A stretch of DNA of 64,000 bases. It comes from Erigeron canadensis (Eukaryota; Streptophyta; Magnoliopsida; Asterales; Asteraceae). The first letter of the stretch is position 1. Each line of letters starts with the position of its first letter. The translations under genes were made by a program, and so were the position numbers. A model generated the notes under the pieces. The model worked only from the letters and a program-made list of their open reading frames with translations. It searched no databases and was not told the DNA's origin. This document shows positions 22,342-34,459 of the stretch, one piece after another. The stretch spans positions 26,855,516-26,919,515 of the forward strand of contig NC_057766.1 in NCBI RefSeq assembly GCF_010389155.1, written 5' to 3'.

Positions 22342-23867
22342 TGCGTACAAAAAATAGTAACGGGTCATTTTATTTATTTGGGCCCGTTTTTATTTTCTTA
22401 ATGGACCCACTTCATTTTCTTTTGGACCCATCTTATATTTTTAATTTTAGGCTAATGGGTGCAAAGAATAATAACGGACCATTTTATTTCTTTGGCCCCG
22501 TTTTTATTTTCTTAATGGGTCCACTTCATTTTCTTTTGGACCCATCTTATATTCTTAATTTTGGGTTTAATAAATTATGTTTTGATCTTTTAAATTGCTT
22601 CCAATTTGTTTACAAAGATCACTTATTTTAATTGCATATTATTATTTTTTAAGTTTGTAACATATTTAAGATTATCTCATCTTATTACAAGTGAACTATT
22701 ACATAGTATATATACAAATAACAGTAGGGTATACGTTTTGAATATGTATACATCTAACCATCTCCGAAAAATTTGTTTGCAATACTTATTAGTTTCAATG
22801 TTATTTTGGTTGATGTTTTATTATTATGAATTTTTTTTTTCACTTTCTATTTTCAATGATTTAGGAAATTAGCTTTAATTATGTTTGTATTATTATTTTG
22901 TATTTTTATTTTATATATTCTACTTTCATACTTATTATCTTTTAGAATTTATAGAATATATTAATTTGTTATAAATTTATACTATCGCTCTTTTTTAATT
23001 TATAATTGTTTACTCATTAAAAAATCAATATGAACTCAAGTTTTGAGCTATATAATGTTTCTAAAAGCATGTAATAATTTTTTAAATAATACGGAACACA
23101 ATGAATATAATGTCTCCCTGAGCAACGCCCGGTTAATGTATCTCGTTTAATAAGTAGAAACAAATCTATGGAATGCGTGCAAAGAATAGTAACAGGCCAT
23201 TTTATTTCTTTGGGTCTGTTTTTATTTTTTTAATGGGCCAACTTTATTTTCTTTTGGACCCATCTTATATATTCTTAATTTTGGGCTTGACAAATTATGT
23301 TTTGATTTTTTAAATTGCTTCCAATTTGTTTACAACGATCACTTATTTTAATTGCATCTTTTTCCTTTTTAAGTTTGTAACATTTTTTAGATTATCTCAT
23401 CTTATTACAAGTGAACTATTACATTGTATATATACATATAACAGTAGGGTGTATGTTTTGAATATATACACCTAACTATATCCGAAAAGTTTGTTTGCAA
23501 TACTTATTAGTTTCAATGTTATTTCGGTTGATGTTTTATTATTATGAATTATTTTGTTTTACTTTCTATTTTCAATGATTTGGGAAATTATCTTTAATTA
23601 TATTTGTATTATTGTTTTGTATTTTTATTTTAAATATTCTACTTTCATACTTATTATCTTTTAGAATTTATATAATATATTAATCTGTTATAAAATTATA
23701 CTGTCGATTTTTTTTAATTTATAATTACTTACTCATTAAAAAATTAATATCAACTCAGGTTTTGCGCAATATAATGTTTCTAAAAGCATATAATAGTTTT
23801 TTAAATAGTACGGAACACAATAAATGTAATGTCTCTCAGGGCAACGCCCGGATAACGTATCTCGTTT
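22342..23867 (+). mobile_element. Tandem Helitron-like repeats (family 3)
   Basis: Two long copies, 22457-23148 and 23174-23867, are head to tail and very similar. A first partial copy of about 105 bp (22342-22446) precedes them. Each long unit starts near TGCAAAGAATA and ends GCAACGCCCGG, then TATCTCG before T; the second has a 5' TCTATGGAATGCG preceded by A (23165). The ends fit Helitrons, but a plain tandem repeat is the alternative. Apparent open frames here are translations of the repeat. Confidence 0.6.
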
Positions 23868-24304
23868 TTTATAAATAACTCAATTTTTGAAAAATTATAA
23901 TACTTTTAAAATAATAATAATATTTATAAAATATTAATAAATTATAATAAAATTATAATTTATTATTAACAATAAAGTTATTTTTACTACATAATAACAA
24001 GAATAATAATAAATAAATACACTTGTAAATTAATTATATAACAAACTATAGAATCACGTAATAATAAATTTAAAAGAGTTGTTTTTAACAAATTTTGAAT
24101 TATGTTGGAATTCAAAACTTTCCATTCAATTTGCTAAGGAATGTTGAATTCCTTCATATGATGGAATTCGAAGGATTTCAATTCCTTTTCCTAACGAACC
24201 AAACAAGTGACCAAACAAGTGATGGAATGAAATCTGAATTCCATTTTGTCAACCAAACATGTTATGAAATGGAATTCAGTATCTAATTCCATTGACTTCA
24301 GTAA
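23868..24304. other. AT-rich stretch, probable MITE end
   Basis: Very AT-rich. Near 24298-24318, GTAAACCAAACACCCC looks like a Tourist/hAT MITE end. A possible partner (CCATTTGGTTCAC near 21823) is too diverged to be sure. Confidence 0.35.
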
Positions 24305-24550
24305 ACCAAACACCCCTGAATAAACAGGGATATCCCTTGAAAGACCAAATCGTTTCGAGACTTCCAAATGCTCCAACATGAAATCAACATTATTGAATGT
24401 AAACATAGTTTTAGCCACCAAACTCAACCAGTGTTAGATGTCACATGTAACTCCAATAAATATAAATCTCTTACACAAATCTTTAACTTTTTGCCAAATG
24501 GCCGAAGCGAAAAAACATGAAATCAGCAGATGATCCATTGTCTCTAAACT
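24305..24550 (-). pseudogene. LINE reverse-transcriptase zinc-binding region, fragment
   Basis: The minus-strand translation includes ETMDHLLISCFFASAIWQKV, the H-x-I-x-C-x-x-A-x-x-I-W pattern of the zf-RVT region at the end of plant LINE ORF2. An in-frame stop follows VTCDI. Nothing upstream of the domain remains. Confidence 0.75.
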
Positions 24551-25360
24551 ATGTGTGTGAGGGGTGGGGTGGAGGTATCGGTTGTATTTCTATATATGTA
24601 TATATGAAACCGAATGTATCTCAAACCAAATAAGTGAAAAAGCTAGGATGAATGAATCTATAAGGTATCCCCTTTTGCTTACCTAATTCAGGGTTGTCCT
24701 GTCCCTTCTCACCTCACCACAACTCTCTAAATCTATATCTATATGATATCTATCTACCATAAACAAAAACAAGATTGTGTTATTTTTTGAACGACATCTG
24801 GCGTATACCTTAATTGTCCTTTTTTGTTAAATATCTTCAATAAAATAAAACAAGATTGTACTAATCTATATCTATCAACTTATCATATGTCTCCTACTTA
24901 AATTTCTCTAAACCATTCGATCAAGTTTCATATTCTTTTTCTCTTTTGTCATCAATACCAAAAACAACGGAAAAAAATAAACAGATTAGTTTTTTGTCTT
25001 AACCCAAAAACTAACAATATAAAACTCAAATTTTTGCATTTGATTAAGGTTTTGTACCTAAAAAACATCTAATTGATATTGTTTGGAGTGTATTGTGGAC
25101 GACCAAAAAAACAATCACACATGGATTGTTGGTTTTCTTTTCCCTCTAATATCCGTGATAAAAAGAAAATTATTTTTCATCTCATATTTTTTTCACTTTC
25201 ACATACATTTTCTATCAATACAGACTTGTAACGGTCTATACACATACATAACAAATCCATCATTAACACACACTAAAACACACACAAGCTTGAATTCTCG
25301 ATTTCTAGTTGTTTCATTAAGGTCAGCTGCCGACGGTGTAGCGACGAATCATGGTCTTGC
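24551..25360. other. Intergenic, upstream of CAD copy 3
   Basis: No gene. AT-rich with T-runs. Confidence 0.4.
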
Positions 25361-25599
25361 TTCCAATCAGTGCACAATATTTTTTTTGTTTTTTTTCTAA
25401 CAACTTCCAATCAGTGCACATTGTCTTACACACCATGTCATTGATTCTCTCATAATAAGCACCTGCCTATGTCGCGTTCCAATTGCAATTTTTTTAAGGA
25501 TAGCCGCCGAAAGTAACGACAAAACAAGCTCTGCCCCTTCCAATCAATGTTTTTTTTTTTTTTTTTTTCCTTTCTTTGAACAACTTCCAATCAGTGCAC
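25361..25599 (+). promoter_or_regulatory. Four-fold repeat of a CCAAT-containing motif upstream of CAD copy 3
   Basis: TTCCAATCAGTGCAC occurs at 25361-25375, 25405-25419 and 25585-25599, and a truncated TTCCAATCAATG at 25538-25549. Two copies are preceded by AACAAC. Each contains a CCAAT core. It sits 130-365 bp upstream of the start codon. Whether it is regulatory is unknown; it is not seen upstream of copy 2. Confidence 0.5.
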
Positions 25600-25623
25600 C
25601 CATTTTTTTTAATAACAAATTCA

Positions 25624-25630
25624 TATAAAT
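25624..25630 (+). promoter_or_regulatory. Probable TATA box of CAD copy 3
   Basis: TATAAAT about 100 bp before the ATG, matching the spacing in copy 2. Confidence 0.55.
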
Positions 25631-25725
25631 TCCACCCCCCATTAAGCCATTCTGCTTCACTCCATATATACACTTCTTAAATAATATAATACTTAATTCT
25701 CATCCATCAAAGAAAGCTTTGGAAA

Positions 25726-27547
25726 ATGGCAAAATCTCCAGAGACAGAACACCCAATCAAGGCCTACGGTTATGCTGCTCGTGACACTTCTGGTGTCCTT
25801 TCTCCCCTCACTTTCTCCCGAAGGTATATATATATACGTTTTTGTTATCATGATGTTACTTGTTAGATTATTTTTGATAATGATGCATATATTGACGTGT
25901 TTGATGATTATTTAACAGGGCGACGGGAGATAAAGACGTGAGGTTTAAAGTTTTGTATTGCGGAATCTGCCATTCTGATCTTCATTTCGCCAAGAATGAA
26001 TGGGGCATGACTACATATCCTATTACTCCTGGGTAAGTTTAACTTTCTAGAAATTTAATTCCTACAAAGCTTTATAAAGATGAAGTTGATATATTTTTAG
26101 AAACTAGCAAGATGATAGAAAGTAGAACAAGATTAAATGATAAATTCGACCAATTAGACCCTTAAAGTTACAACTATAGAACATGACCATTCAAGGGCAA
26201 TGATCTTTCTATAAAACTACTTGCATTGTCCTGTACACAAACATCCTAATCAGCGTATCACATTTGCCCCACAAATACTTTTTACCTAAAATAATAACAT
26301 ATACATTTTTCTTACAAACAACCATATAATCTTCAATGGACACCCTTTGATGTGGATAGTCTAAAAAGCATGGATACGGGTGAAAAACAACAAGTACTAT
26401 ACAATGCATTAGAATCTTTAAATAACTTGGACAATTTACTGTTTATAAGTGTAATTTACATGATTAACGCAGGCATGAGATTGTGGGCGTGGTGACAGAG
26501 GTAGGAAGTGAAGTAGAGAAATTCAAAATCGGGGACAAAGTTGGAGTTGGATGTTTGGTCGGATCATGCAAATCATGCGAAAGCTGTTCAAGTGATCTTG
26601 AAAACTACTGTGATAAACAGATTTACACTTATGGTGGTTTGCCATACCATGATGGCACACTTACATATGGAGGCTACTCAGATCACATGGTTGCAGATGA
26701 ACATTTCGTTCTGCGTTGGCCAGAGAATTTGCCACTTGATTCCGGTGCACCGTTGTTATGTGCTGGGATCACAACTTATAGTCCTCTTAGATACTATGGT
26801 CTAGACAAACCGGGTATGAAAGTGGGCGTGGTTGGTCTTGGTGGGCTTGGTCATGTTGCGATTAAGATGGCTAAGGCTTTTGGTGCAGAAGTTACTGTTT
26901 TTAGCACCTCCCCTGCTAAGAAAGAAGAAGCACTTGAAGGACTTAAAGCGGACCATTTCATAGTTAGCAAAGACACAGAGCAAATGCAGGTGGGATGCAA
27001 TTGTTTTTTGAAAGTAGTTGATGAGTTGTTGGTTTTCTTTTTTTTTTATTTGTGTCTGTTTTCGTGCTCAGGCCGCAGCGAGTTCATTGGATGGAATAAT
27101 TGACACGGTTTCTGCGAATCACCCTATTGCACCATTGCTTAGTGTGCTCAAACCACATGGGAAACTTATCCTTGTTGGTGTACCTGAAAAGCCACTTGAG
27201 ATTGCTGCATTTTCTTTAATTATGGGTATGGGTTTGCTAAACATTTAATTCAAAGTTTGCGGTGTTTCCTATAACTATGTTAACCAAATCTGTTTTTATG
27301 GTGTTTGTTATAACTATGCTAACCAAATTTGGTTGACATGATAGGGAGGAAAGTCGTTGCTGGTAGTGCAATTGGAGGGTTAAAAGAGACTCAGGAAATG
27401 CTTGATTTTGCCGCAGAGCATGGTGTAACGGCAGATATAGAGCTTATCTCAATAGATTATGTGAATACTGCTATGGATCGTATGCTGAAATCTGATGTTA
27501 GATACCGATTTGTCATTGATGTCGCCAACTCTCTCGAAGCCCCATAG
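25726..27547 (+). CDS. CAD-family alcohol dehydrogenase (probable mannitol dehydrogenase/ELI3 type), copy 3
   Basis: Intact paralog of the gene at 16977, same strand. Exons 25726-25823, 25919-26032, 26473-26989, 27072-27225 and 27345-27547 total 1086 bp (361 residues), with identical splice phases. By eye it differs from copy 2 at roughly two dozen residues and has one extra residue in the loop after the structural zinc site (YGGLPYHDG versus YGFPYYDG). Zinc ligands, PGHE and GLGGLGH are all conserved. The pocket position homologous to Trp119 of CAD5 is Tyr here and Leu in copy 2, so substrate range may differ (inference). Introns are compact (intron 1 only 95 bp against 782 bp), so this copy keeps the less invaded structure. 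Probable cytosolic NADP-dependent alcohol/aldehyde conversion; the exact substrate cannot be set from sequence. Confidence 0.95.
27261..27332. repeat. Short tandem duplication in intron 4 of CAD copy 3
   Basis: GGTGTTTCCTATAACTATG and GGTGTTTGTTATAACTATG, each followed by YTAACCAAAT, form two adjacent copies. Copy 2 has one. Confidence 0.8.
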
Positions 27548-28089
27548 ATCGTGAAGATGCTTCCATATAATGTGAATCATCTTCAAACATCCATTTGATT
27601 TATACAATGTCTGAATATTTTCATTCCAGTTTCAATCACTATTTAAAAACAAACTTGGTGTGCTTATTTTCATGATTTTTGAATAAAATTTGCTTGATTT
27701 AATGCTCCTGGGATTAAAATTAATGCAATGTTTTTTTTTATGTATAAGGATGAGAAGTTGATAACATGATTAATTTTTGTTAGGGGTCATATGTATAAGG
27801 ATGAGAAGTTGATTAGGACTAGTCACATCAGCAAAAAATTATCTAAAGACTAATCTCCTTAAACCAACCTTATATTAAGGAGTAGTCTTGGACCCATTTT
27901 TTATTTAATTATACACTCACAAATGTAAAAAAGAAAAAAGGAAAAAGCATATACAACTCATTCTAGAGGGACGAATAACATGAGGACAAGTCCAATCCCA
28001 TGGTATTCACTTGTCCTCCTAGGGACAAGCATGGAGGACAAGTCCAAGGACGGAGGTATAAGGCAGCTCCTAAGCATCCCACACTTTAA
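27548..28089. other. Intergenic, 3' flank of CAD copy 3
   Basis: Probable 3' UTR. AGGATGAGAAGTTGATNA occurs twice (27748 and 27797). An inverted pair (GAGGACAAGTCCAA near 27980 and 28030) is also seen. No gene. Confidence 0.4.
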
Positions 28090-28419
28090 AGGCGAGTTTA
28101 GTTGTGGAAAAAGTTTTATAGCTTTCCATTTCCAATTTTCTATAAAATGAAAAAAGTTTTTCATCTCTAGAAAATAAATAAAAATTTTGAAAACACGTTC
28201 AAAACTAAAAAAATGGAAAATAACTTGAGGCTTTCAAAATTTAAAAAATGAAAAGTGAAAAACAATAAAAAAAAAAAAAAGTGTATTCTAATTTTCCATA
28301 AAAAGGTAGAACACAGTATTTTCAGTTTCAATGAAAACATTTTTCAAAAACTATGAATTGAACGCGTTTTCTGTATAAACATTGAAAACAATGGATATTT
28401 TCCTCAGCTAAACGCACCC
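28090..28419. mobile_element. Tourist-like MITE, same family as 5259-5652
   Basis: The right end as reverse complement reads GGGTGCGTTTAGCTGAGG, and the left AGGCGAGTTTAGTTGTGG. The interior again has GAAAA/TTTTC-rich arms and GAACGCGTTTTC. The flanking triplets TAA and TAT are only partly alike. Confidence 0.72.
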
Positions 28420-29390
28420 TATAATTTTTATTTTATTTATTTATTTATTTTAACTATTTGGGTTTGGATGGTTAAAACTCAAAAGGATATAAGACGGCAC
28501 CATTTGGGTGCAGAATGGTCAAAAGGAAATAATTTTTTTTACAGAAGGTTCAAGGTTATGTGATTTTTGCTCAAGTAAACGGAATGTGGTTTTAGATTAC
28601 TATTTACTAGAGAATCTTTCTTTCTTAAATATATGGCGACAGTATCTTTAAACTAATTTTTGGCATCATCAACAATAAAATTTATTACTGAAACTACTTC
28701 TATTAATCATCTTTGGTATGGGTCGTTAAGTTAGTTGTGGCAGAGGAGAATCAAAATTTTTCTGTTTCTTTTAAATATGCTGAAATATGATCACGTTAAA
28801 TAAAAGCACGTCTGAAAAATATTTAAGCCTTACAGGTCACACATGATGACATTTAGATATTCGATAATATGTATATTGTATCTACATATTTATAATCACC
28901 ATAATGGAGAGAAATTACATTGGACATCATTAATTAGATATGTTAATTGAAATTATTTATTAGTTAATAAATATGGATTTATTAACTATTAAATATAAAC
29001 TAGATTAATATCTGGTCGTTGACCGGGTTAGACACAAGTAATATATACTTAAATTAAGTACACAAAACATGTTCAAGTTTATATAATAAAGATATAATGA
29101 ATTAACAAAAATGCAAATGGTTAACTTTTATTAGTAAGGCGTAACATAAAACGTTTTAAAACTAAATATAAGATAGTTGAAAAACAAAGAACTCTAGATG
29201 TTCAAACAAATAGACTGATGGAAACAAAGAACGACTCTATATGTTCAAACAAATAAATCGACGGCAAGCAGTTCGTGGTAAAGATTTAAGACTATGTATT
29301 TTCGTGCACACCTTAAGATCCGCCAACTTCTATGGTAGTATCAACCTTGGAGTCATCAACATCATCCATTATGTTATCTTTATCTTTCAT
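28420..29390. other. Gene-free AT-rich stretch with a Helitron-like end
   Basis: No gene. At 28990, CTAGATTAATATCTGGTCG with a CCGGGT hairpin resembles a minus-strand Helitron 3' end; the partner 5' end was not found. Confidence 0.35.
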
Positions 29391-29394
29391 AGTA

Positions 29395-29535
29395 ACCAAT
29401 GAGCTTAGTGAATACAAGGTCGAGGGTTCGAATCTCATTCGTTCCCAATAACCATGAGTTATCATGCTCAGGAGTTTCACCCGGTAGTGACCCATTATAG
29501 GATGAGAAACCTTGGTACAAAGTACCAAGGACTTG
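29395..29535 (+). mobile_element. tRNA-derived SINE-like element
   Basis: GAGCTTAGTGAATACAAGG (A-box-like) and GGTTCGAATCTC (perfect B box) are about 30 bp apart, in plus orientation, followed by non-tRNA sequence. It cannot fold as a tRNA. Confidence 0.6.
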
Positions 29536-29638
29536 CATGTTCCTTCCAAAATACACGTTTTGAATCTTTCATAGTAGCTCGGGCATTGGAATCTTAATCC
29601 TTCATAGTAGCATCATTAATTATGTTTCTATCTACGAT

Positions 29639-29906
29639 CTAGTTAAACAGTTCCACATTTGTGCTATTTGCGCCCATAATCGGAGCTTCATTTATGATCG
29701 TAGAAGTTCTACGAGGACCACATTGAATTTCATCCATCATTGTTTCTTCACATTCGGTAACATTTGATTGCAATTTGTAATTATGTAAAACCGAATCAAG
29801 CGTAGATGGTGGTTTGTCAACAACCGGGAGCAAGGGGGCACTATACGTGACATACTGGCATGATGCAATTGAAGTTGTTTTTCTTAACCTATGGGTTATT
29901 GTTTCC
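29639..29906 (-). pseudogene. Open exon-like fragment of unknown origin
   Basis: An 89-codon open stretch on the minus strand. It follows a splice-acceptor-like TTTAG near 29907 and ends at a TAG. Residues include SAPLLPVVDKPPSTLDSV and MMDEIQCGPRRTSTIINEAP. I do not recognise the family. Richer codon use than the surroundings hints at a former gene or a Helitron-captured piece, but there is no second exon. Confidence 0.25.
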
Positions 29907-29989
29907 TAAATTATTGTATTAAACTAAGTCATCCGTAGTTTTTTGTTTTTTTTTCTAACGACAAACTTTAAACTACCACTACCTTATTT

Positions 29990-30085
29990 AAATACATCAA
30001 GAAATACCATTGCCAAGATTTGAACTTTAGTTTTTTCTTCAAGAAGATTAAGCCTTTACCACCCTACCAAAGTGGTGATTGCAAT
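29990..30085 (-). mobile_element. SINE-like fragment, minus strand
   Basis: On the minus strand TAGGGTGGTAAAGG (A-box-like) and AGTTCAAATCTTGG (B-box-like) are in order. Similar to the fragment at 5735-5835. Confidence 0.4.
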
Positions 30086-30089
30086 GGGA

Positions 30090-33000
30090 AAGTATCCAAA
30101 CAACTTTTCTAAAACTTTAAATATATGGAACGCTAGTAATTGTTAGCTCTTCACATTCAGGATCGGTCAATGTGAAAACAATTGGATGAACTGGTGGCCT
30201 ATATAAAAAGAACCTTAAATTTATTGATAGTCTGTCATTTTGGCAATTTTTATTAGTTTTATTGGTGGGAAACTTTTATTAGTTTTTTAAGTGTGTATAA
30301 AATTTTAAGTGTAAAAAATGGTTTTTTAAATTGATATCTTTTATATTATCACTTTTAGGAATTATATTAATGTAATTTTGATTTTTTAAATATATAATTG
30401 TTGATTTTAGAATGATCAATAATGAAGGTATATATCTTCTAATAATATTATGGATACTAATGTAACATGTAATTGGTAGTATTTAAATGTGTAGTAAACT
30501 TTACTAATATAGCTTTGCAATTTCTTTATTTTTAATTTAAATATCAATTTTATATGCAAGTATCAATTCAGGTATAGTATGGATACTAATGTAACATAGA
30601 TTTTTGTTAAGTTTTATCAAATTTTGGAAGTAATTACTTCTTACTAAGATACCTTTTACACTTAGTAATTGTAATCGACATAATTTGACTTTTTTCATTC
30701 AAATTTGTAATTTTGACTATATTTCAATGCAAATGTCGATTTGTTTTAAAAGTTGCATGTATTTTGTAGTGAATTGTCTAAACTTTGAAGGACTATCAAC
30801 TATTTTATTTAAAAATTTATATTTTCGATGTAAATTATTTCCGGAAATATGAATAAAAAAGCGGTTTCTACCAGTAATTTCCCCCATGTATGAGTAACTT
30901 TTTAGATGGTTAAGCATCATTCGTTGGGTCTATGAATGCAATTTTGATAGGATGTGTGAGTAAATTTTTGATAGGATAGTTTACTGTGATATACCTTAAA
31001 TTAAGCAAGTGGTATAAATGCATTGTATCTCTTGAAGTAAGAATCATATTTTTTTCAGAGGCTTACATACGTATCATATTGGAATTTATTATTTTCTTAC
31101 AATTTTCTTATTTACTGAAGTTGTAATAAAAATTCAATTCTTTATTCAAATATCCTTATAATTAATTGAGATTCAAAAGAAACAACAAATGTATAAAATA
31201 AAAGAAACAAAAAACTTTGGAATATAACAAATTAACATCTTAAAACATCAAAATTGAGATCCATTGACAATAAAAAGATTTAAAACTTCAACAATGTAGA
31301 ATAAATAGGTAATAAACTTTATTGAATTACATGACAAGATGATAGATTATTCTTTATCAGGTCTTCATCTATCACGCGAAACATATTCCTTTGCTTGAGA
31401 TCAACTTTGTTCTTACGTTTGATCAATGGGACGTATCATCATCATCTAAAAGTATATACCTAACAAATTATCCTACATGCAGAGAGATCAAGAATATATA
31501 TTAAGAAAACATGGAGAAACATGAATGTAAAACACGTTACATCTTTCATCTACTTGTTTGGAATTTGTGATATATTGAAATGAAAGAAAAAGTCATTGCT
31601 ATTTATAATTGTATCGTAAAATCTTCTTTACATTTGTAAAGATTTTCATTGATTACATAATTTGACTTTTATTAATATGTATTAGGTAATTTTAAGCAAT
31701 ATGGTGTGATAAATATATAAATACCATTTCATTGCTTTGTAAGTGAATAATTCAAAATTCAAGTAGGAGTTTGTATATATGGTAATGGCAATTATATATA
31801 TTTATGGTTCCCATAACAAAGAGAAAATAATAATTTTGCCTTCTAATCTCAACCTTTTAAAATAAACTAAAATCTAATCTTCACCCTAGAAAATAAAATG
31901 CTAATCTTGGCAAGTTAGAATTAATTGCTACAACCAAATTATGTCATTTTCATCTATCACGAATATGATTATTATTTAACATCTATATAATTGACTTAAG
32001 TTTTAAAATTTGTTTAAACTTATTTATAATTGAAGAATTTTTATATGAAGTGACCAATATATATAATTTTCAATCAAATAATTAATTATTAGCTACCATT
32101 TTCGTCAAAACTATTTTGAAGTCACTTTTTATTTATATATTATTAAATGATATATATTTTACATTTGTTTGAAAAAAATTTAAGCTACAAACATAACATA
32201 TATTTATACTTTTTTTGTATCATTACACAAAGAAAAAAAAAATTACTACTTTTATATATGACTGTCAATGGACTTGGGTTAATGGTTTCAATTTGACAAG
32301 TAAAAACTTTTTTGAACCCAACCCAACTATACTTATTTTTATCATAACGTCAAGAAATCATTCTAATAAATAAGTGATGTATATTAAAATGGACAGAGCA
32401 TATAAGTAATCTAATTATTACTCTTGATTACAAAGTTGACTTGGAAATCTCAATCAAGGTCTGTCAACCCATCAACCCGAACTCAAACACCAACCCAAAA
32501 AAATCGGGTTGGCGAGTTAGATAGGTTGGTGGGTTGGCAGGTTCACACATTAAATGGGTTTGTTGGTTGATCTCAGATCATATGGGTTGGTTGGTTGACG
32601 AGTTGGTTTTACGTCAAATGGGTTTGTGTGTTGTTGAATCAAATGAGTTGATGAGTCGACATATTGAAAATTATATAAATATAAATATATTTGGGTTAGG
32701 GGGTTGACTTCTAACCAAATATGTCAACCCGACCCAAACTCAAAAAGGTCAAGTTGGCGGATTACCGGGTCGAGATGTCACAACTCTAACCCAATTTTCC
32801 GGGTCGGTTTAAAGTTAAATTCCGTGTAAGGTCGAGTATTGACAATTTTAATACATATCAAACCGATTATATATATATTACATCTAAAAGTGTACATGAT
32901 TTAAGACTTAATATGAACATTAGGTTCGATTTCATATTAATTTTTACTTTTGTATTAAAAGCTTTTAAGTTTACTTTATAACCCGGTACCGGGTATTAAT

Positions 33001-34455
33001 CTAGTATTGTTGGGTTGTCAATGTATAAGCTGACAAAAAAATTACGCATATATAACTTTGTTATTAAGTCTTGACTTTTATTATTTAAAGCAATTTGACT
33101 TTGAGTTTAGATGGCTAAGATTAAATTTGAGGGTGAATTTAGATGGTCAAGATCATTTTGGTCAACTTATTTTTTTTCTCACTACTCTACCGGCAATATA
33201 TATAATATTAATTAATAATTAAATGTAATTATTAATTAAATCCTAGTCCAAGTCAAATTATATTTATAAATAATATTGCTTAAATTATTCAGGATATATT
33301 TATACCTATATATATTTTAATAAGAAAAACCCTAACAATATACTCATAACTATTACTTCTGATTCTCTCGGTCGAAAAAAAAACCATAACATTGAAATCT
33401 AAATATCTATATTTGTTCCATTTGTAGAACAAGTATAATACGAGTAATTAATTACTTGGTATTAATTGTGGTTTGGGGTTTTGTTCGACAGCAACATATA
33501 TTTTGTTTCTTCCTTGTGTTCGATGAAACAAGAGTATAAGCAAACTATGAATTTTAGGCTTTCGGTGATTCAGATCTAGCAATCTCCGGGTTTTGTTTGA
33601 CATGTCGTGTGTACGATCGTAGAGTGGTTTTACTTTAAACCCTAAATAATAATAATCATATTATTATTAGTATTTTCTAAAAGGTACATATCCGATTCCT
33701 ACTTTATTAATTAATAGTATTGAATATACGTTTATTTTCATTGTGTATTCGTGAATGTTTATATAATTTATGTGCATGAATCCTAACAAAGTAAACATGA
33801 GTGCGCTGAAAAGTGTGTATAAATAGACTTTATAATAGAGACCTCCTATATATTTCTAAGGTATGTGGTTTATTTTTATGGAAAAGAGTAGCTATGACAA
33901 GCCTACAACTCTGCAAGAATATTAGAACTGACCCAATCTATAACTTGGACTGTTTAATCCCAATTGAGCCTGATTAGAATCCAGACTAGGCCCAGCTCTT
34001 AAGACCATTCAGTCATTCACCATTATATCTCATAGTACATTTCTAAGGTATGTGGTTTTAATCCAAGACCAAAGTCTAAACTGGATATTTCGGTTTTTCA
34101 TACTTTAAAACAGTAAAATGACCCAAACCAACGATTCAATTGGTTTGAGCTCGGTTTGGGTAGTTGTTTTCTGTTTTTGTCTTTTTTGTTTGTTTTTGAA
34201 TTCTCGAGATGGTTTTTGCTCGAACTTATTGATTAGTTAGTTCTATATATTTTTAGTTATCAGTTATATTGCTATTTGGATTACTTAATTAAAACTTGTT
34301 TTAAAAGAAAGTCATGGTGGTGTTACTTAAAAATTAAGATTAAGTTTTTTTCGTTTATGAAAATTCTGTTAATGTGTTTTTTTAAAACCTTTTATATAGT
34401 AATTTATCATGACAAGTAACAAAATAGGATATTGCCTTTATCTAAAATTACAAAA
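30090..34455. other. Long gene-free AT-rich region
   Basis: No gene seen. 32265-32860 is a GGGTTGG/CCAACCC-rich block bounded by ACTGTCAATGG and GTATTGACAATTTT, so a hAT-like MITE is possible. Near 33003, CCCGGTACCGGGTATTAATCTAG before T looks like a plus-strand Helitron 3' end. 33290-33660 is a distinctive, less repetitive stretch (CTCTCGGTCG, GGGTTTTGTTTGACATG) that could be an LTR remnant. Confidence 0.35.
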
Positions 34456-34459
34456 GAAT

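Noticed and set aside
22341..22872. Two open frames of 96 and 88 codons
   Set aside because: They translate the tandem Helitron-like repeat and contain its duplication (FYLFGPVFIFLM twice); no gene features.
21815..24318. One large MITE or transposon spanning 2.5 kb with GTxAACCAAA ends
   Set aside because: The two ends match too poorly and flanks show no target duplication; the interior is explained by the tandem Helitron-like units.
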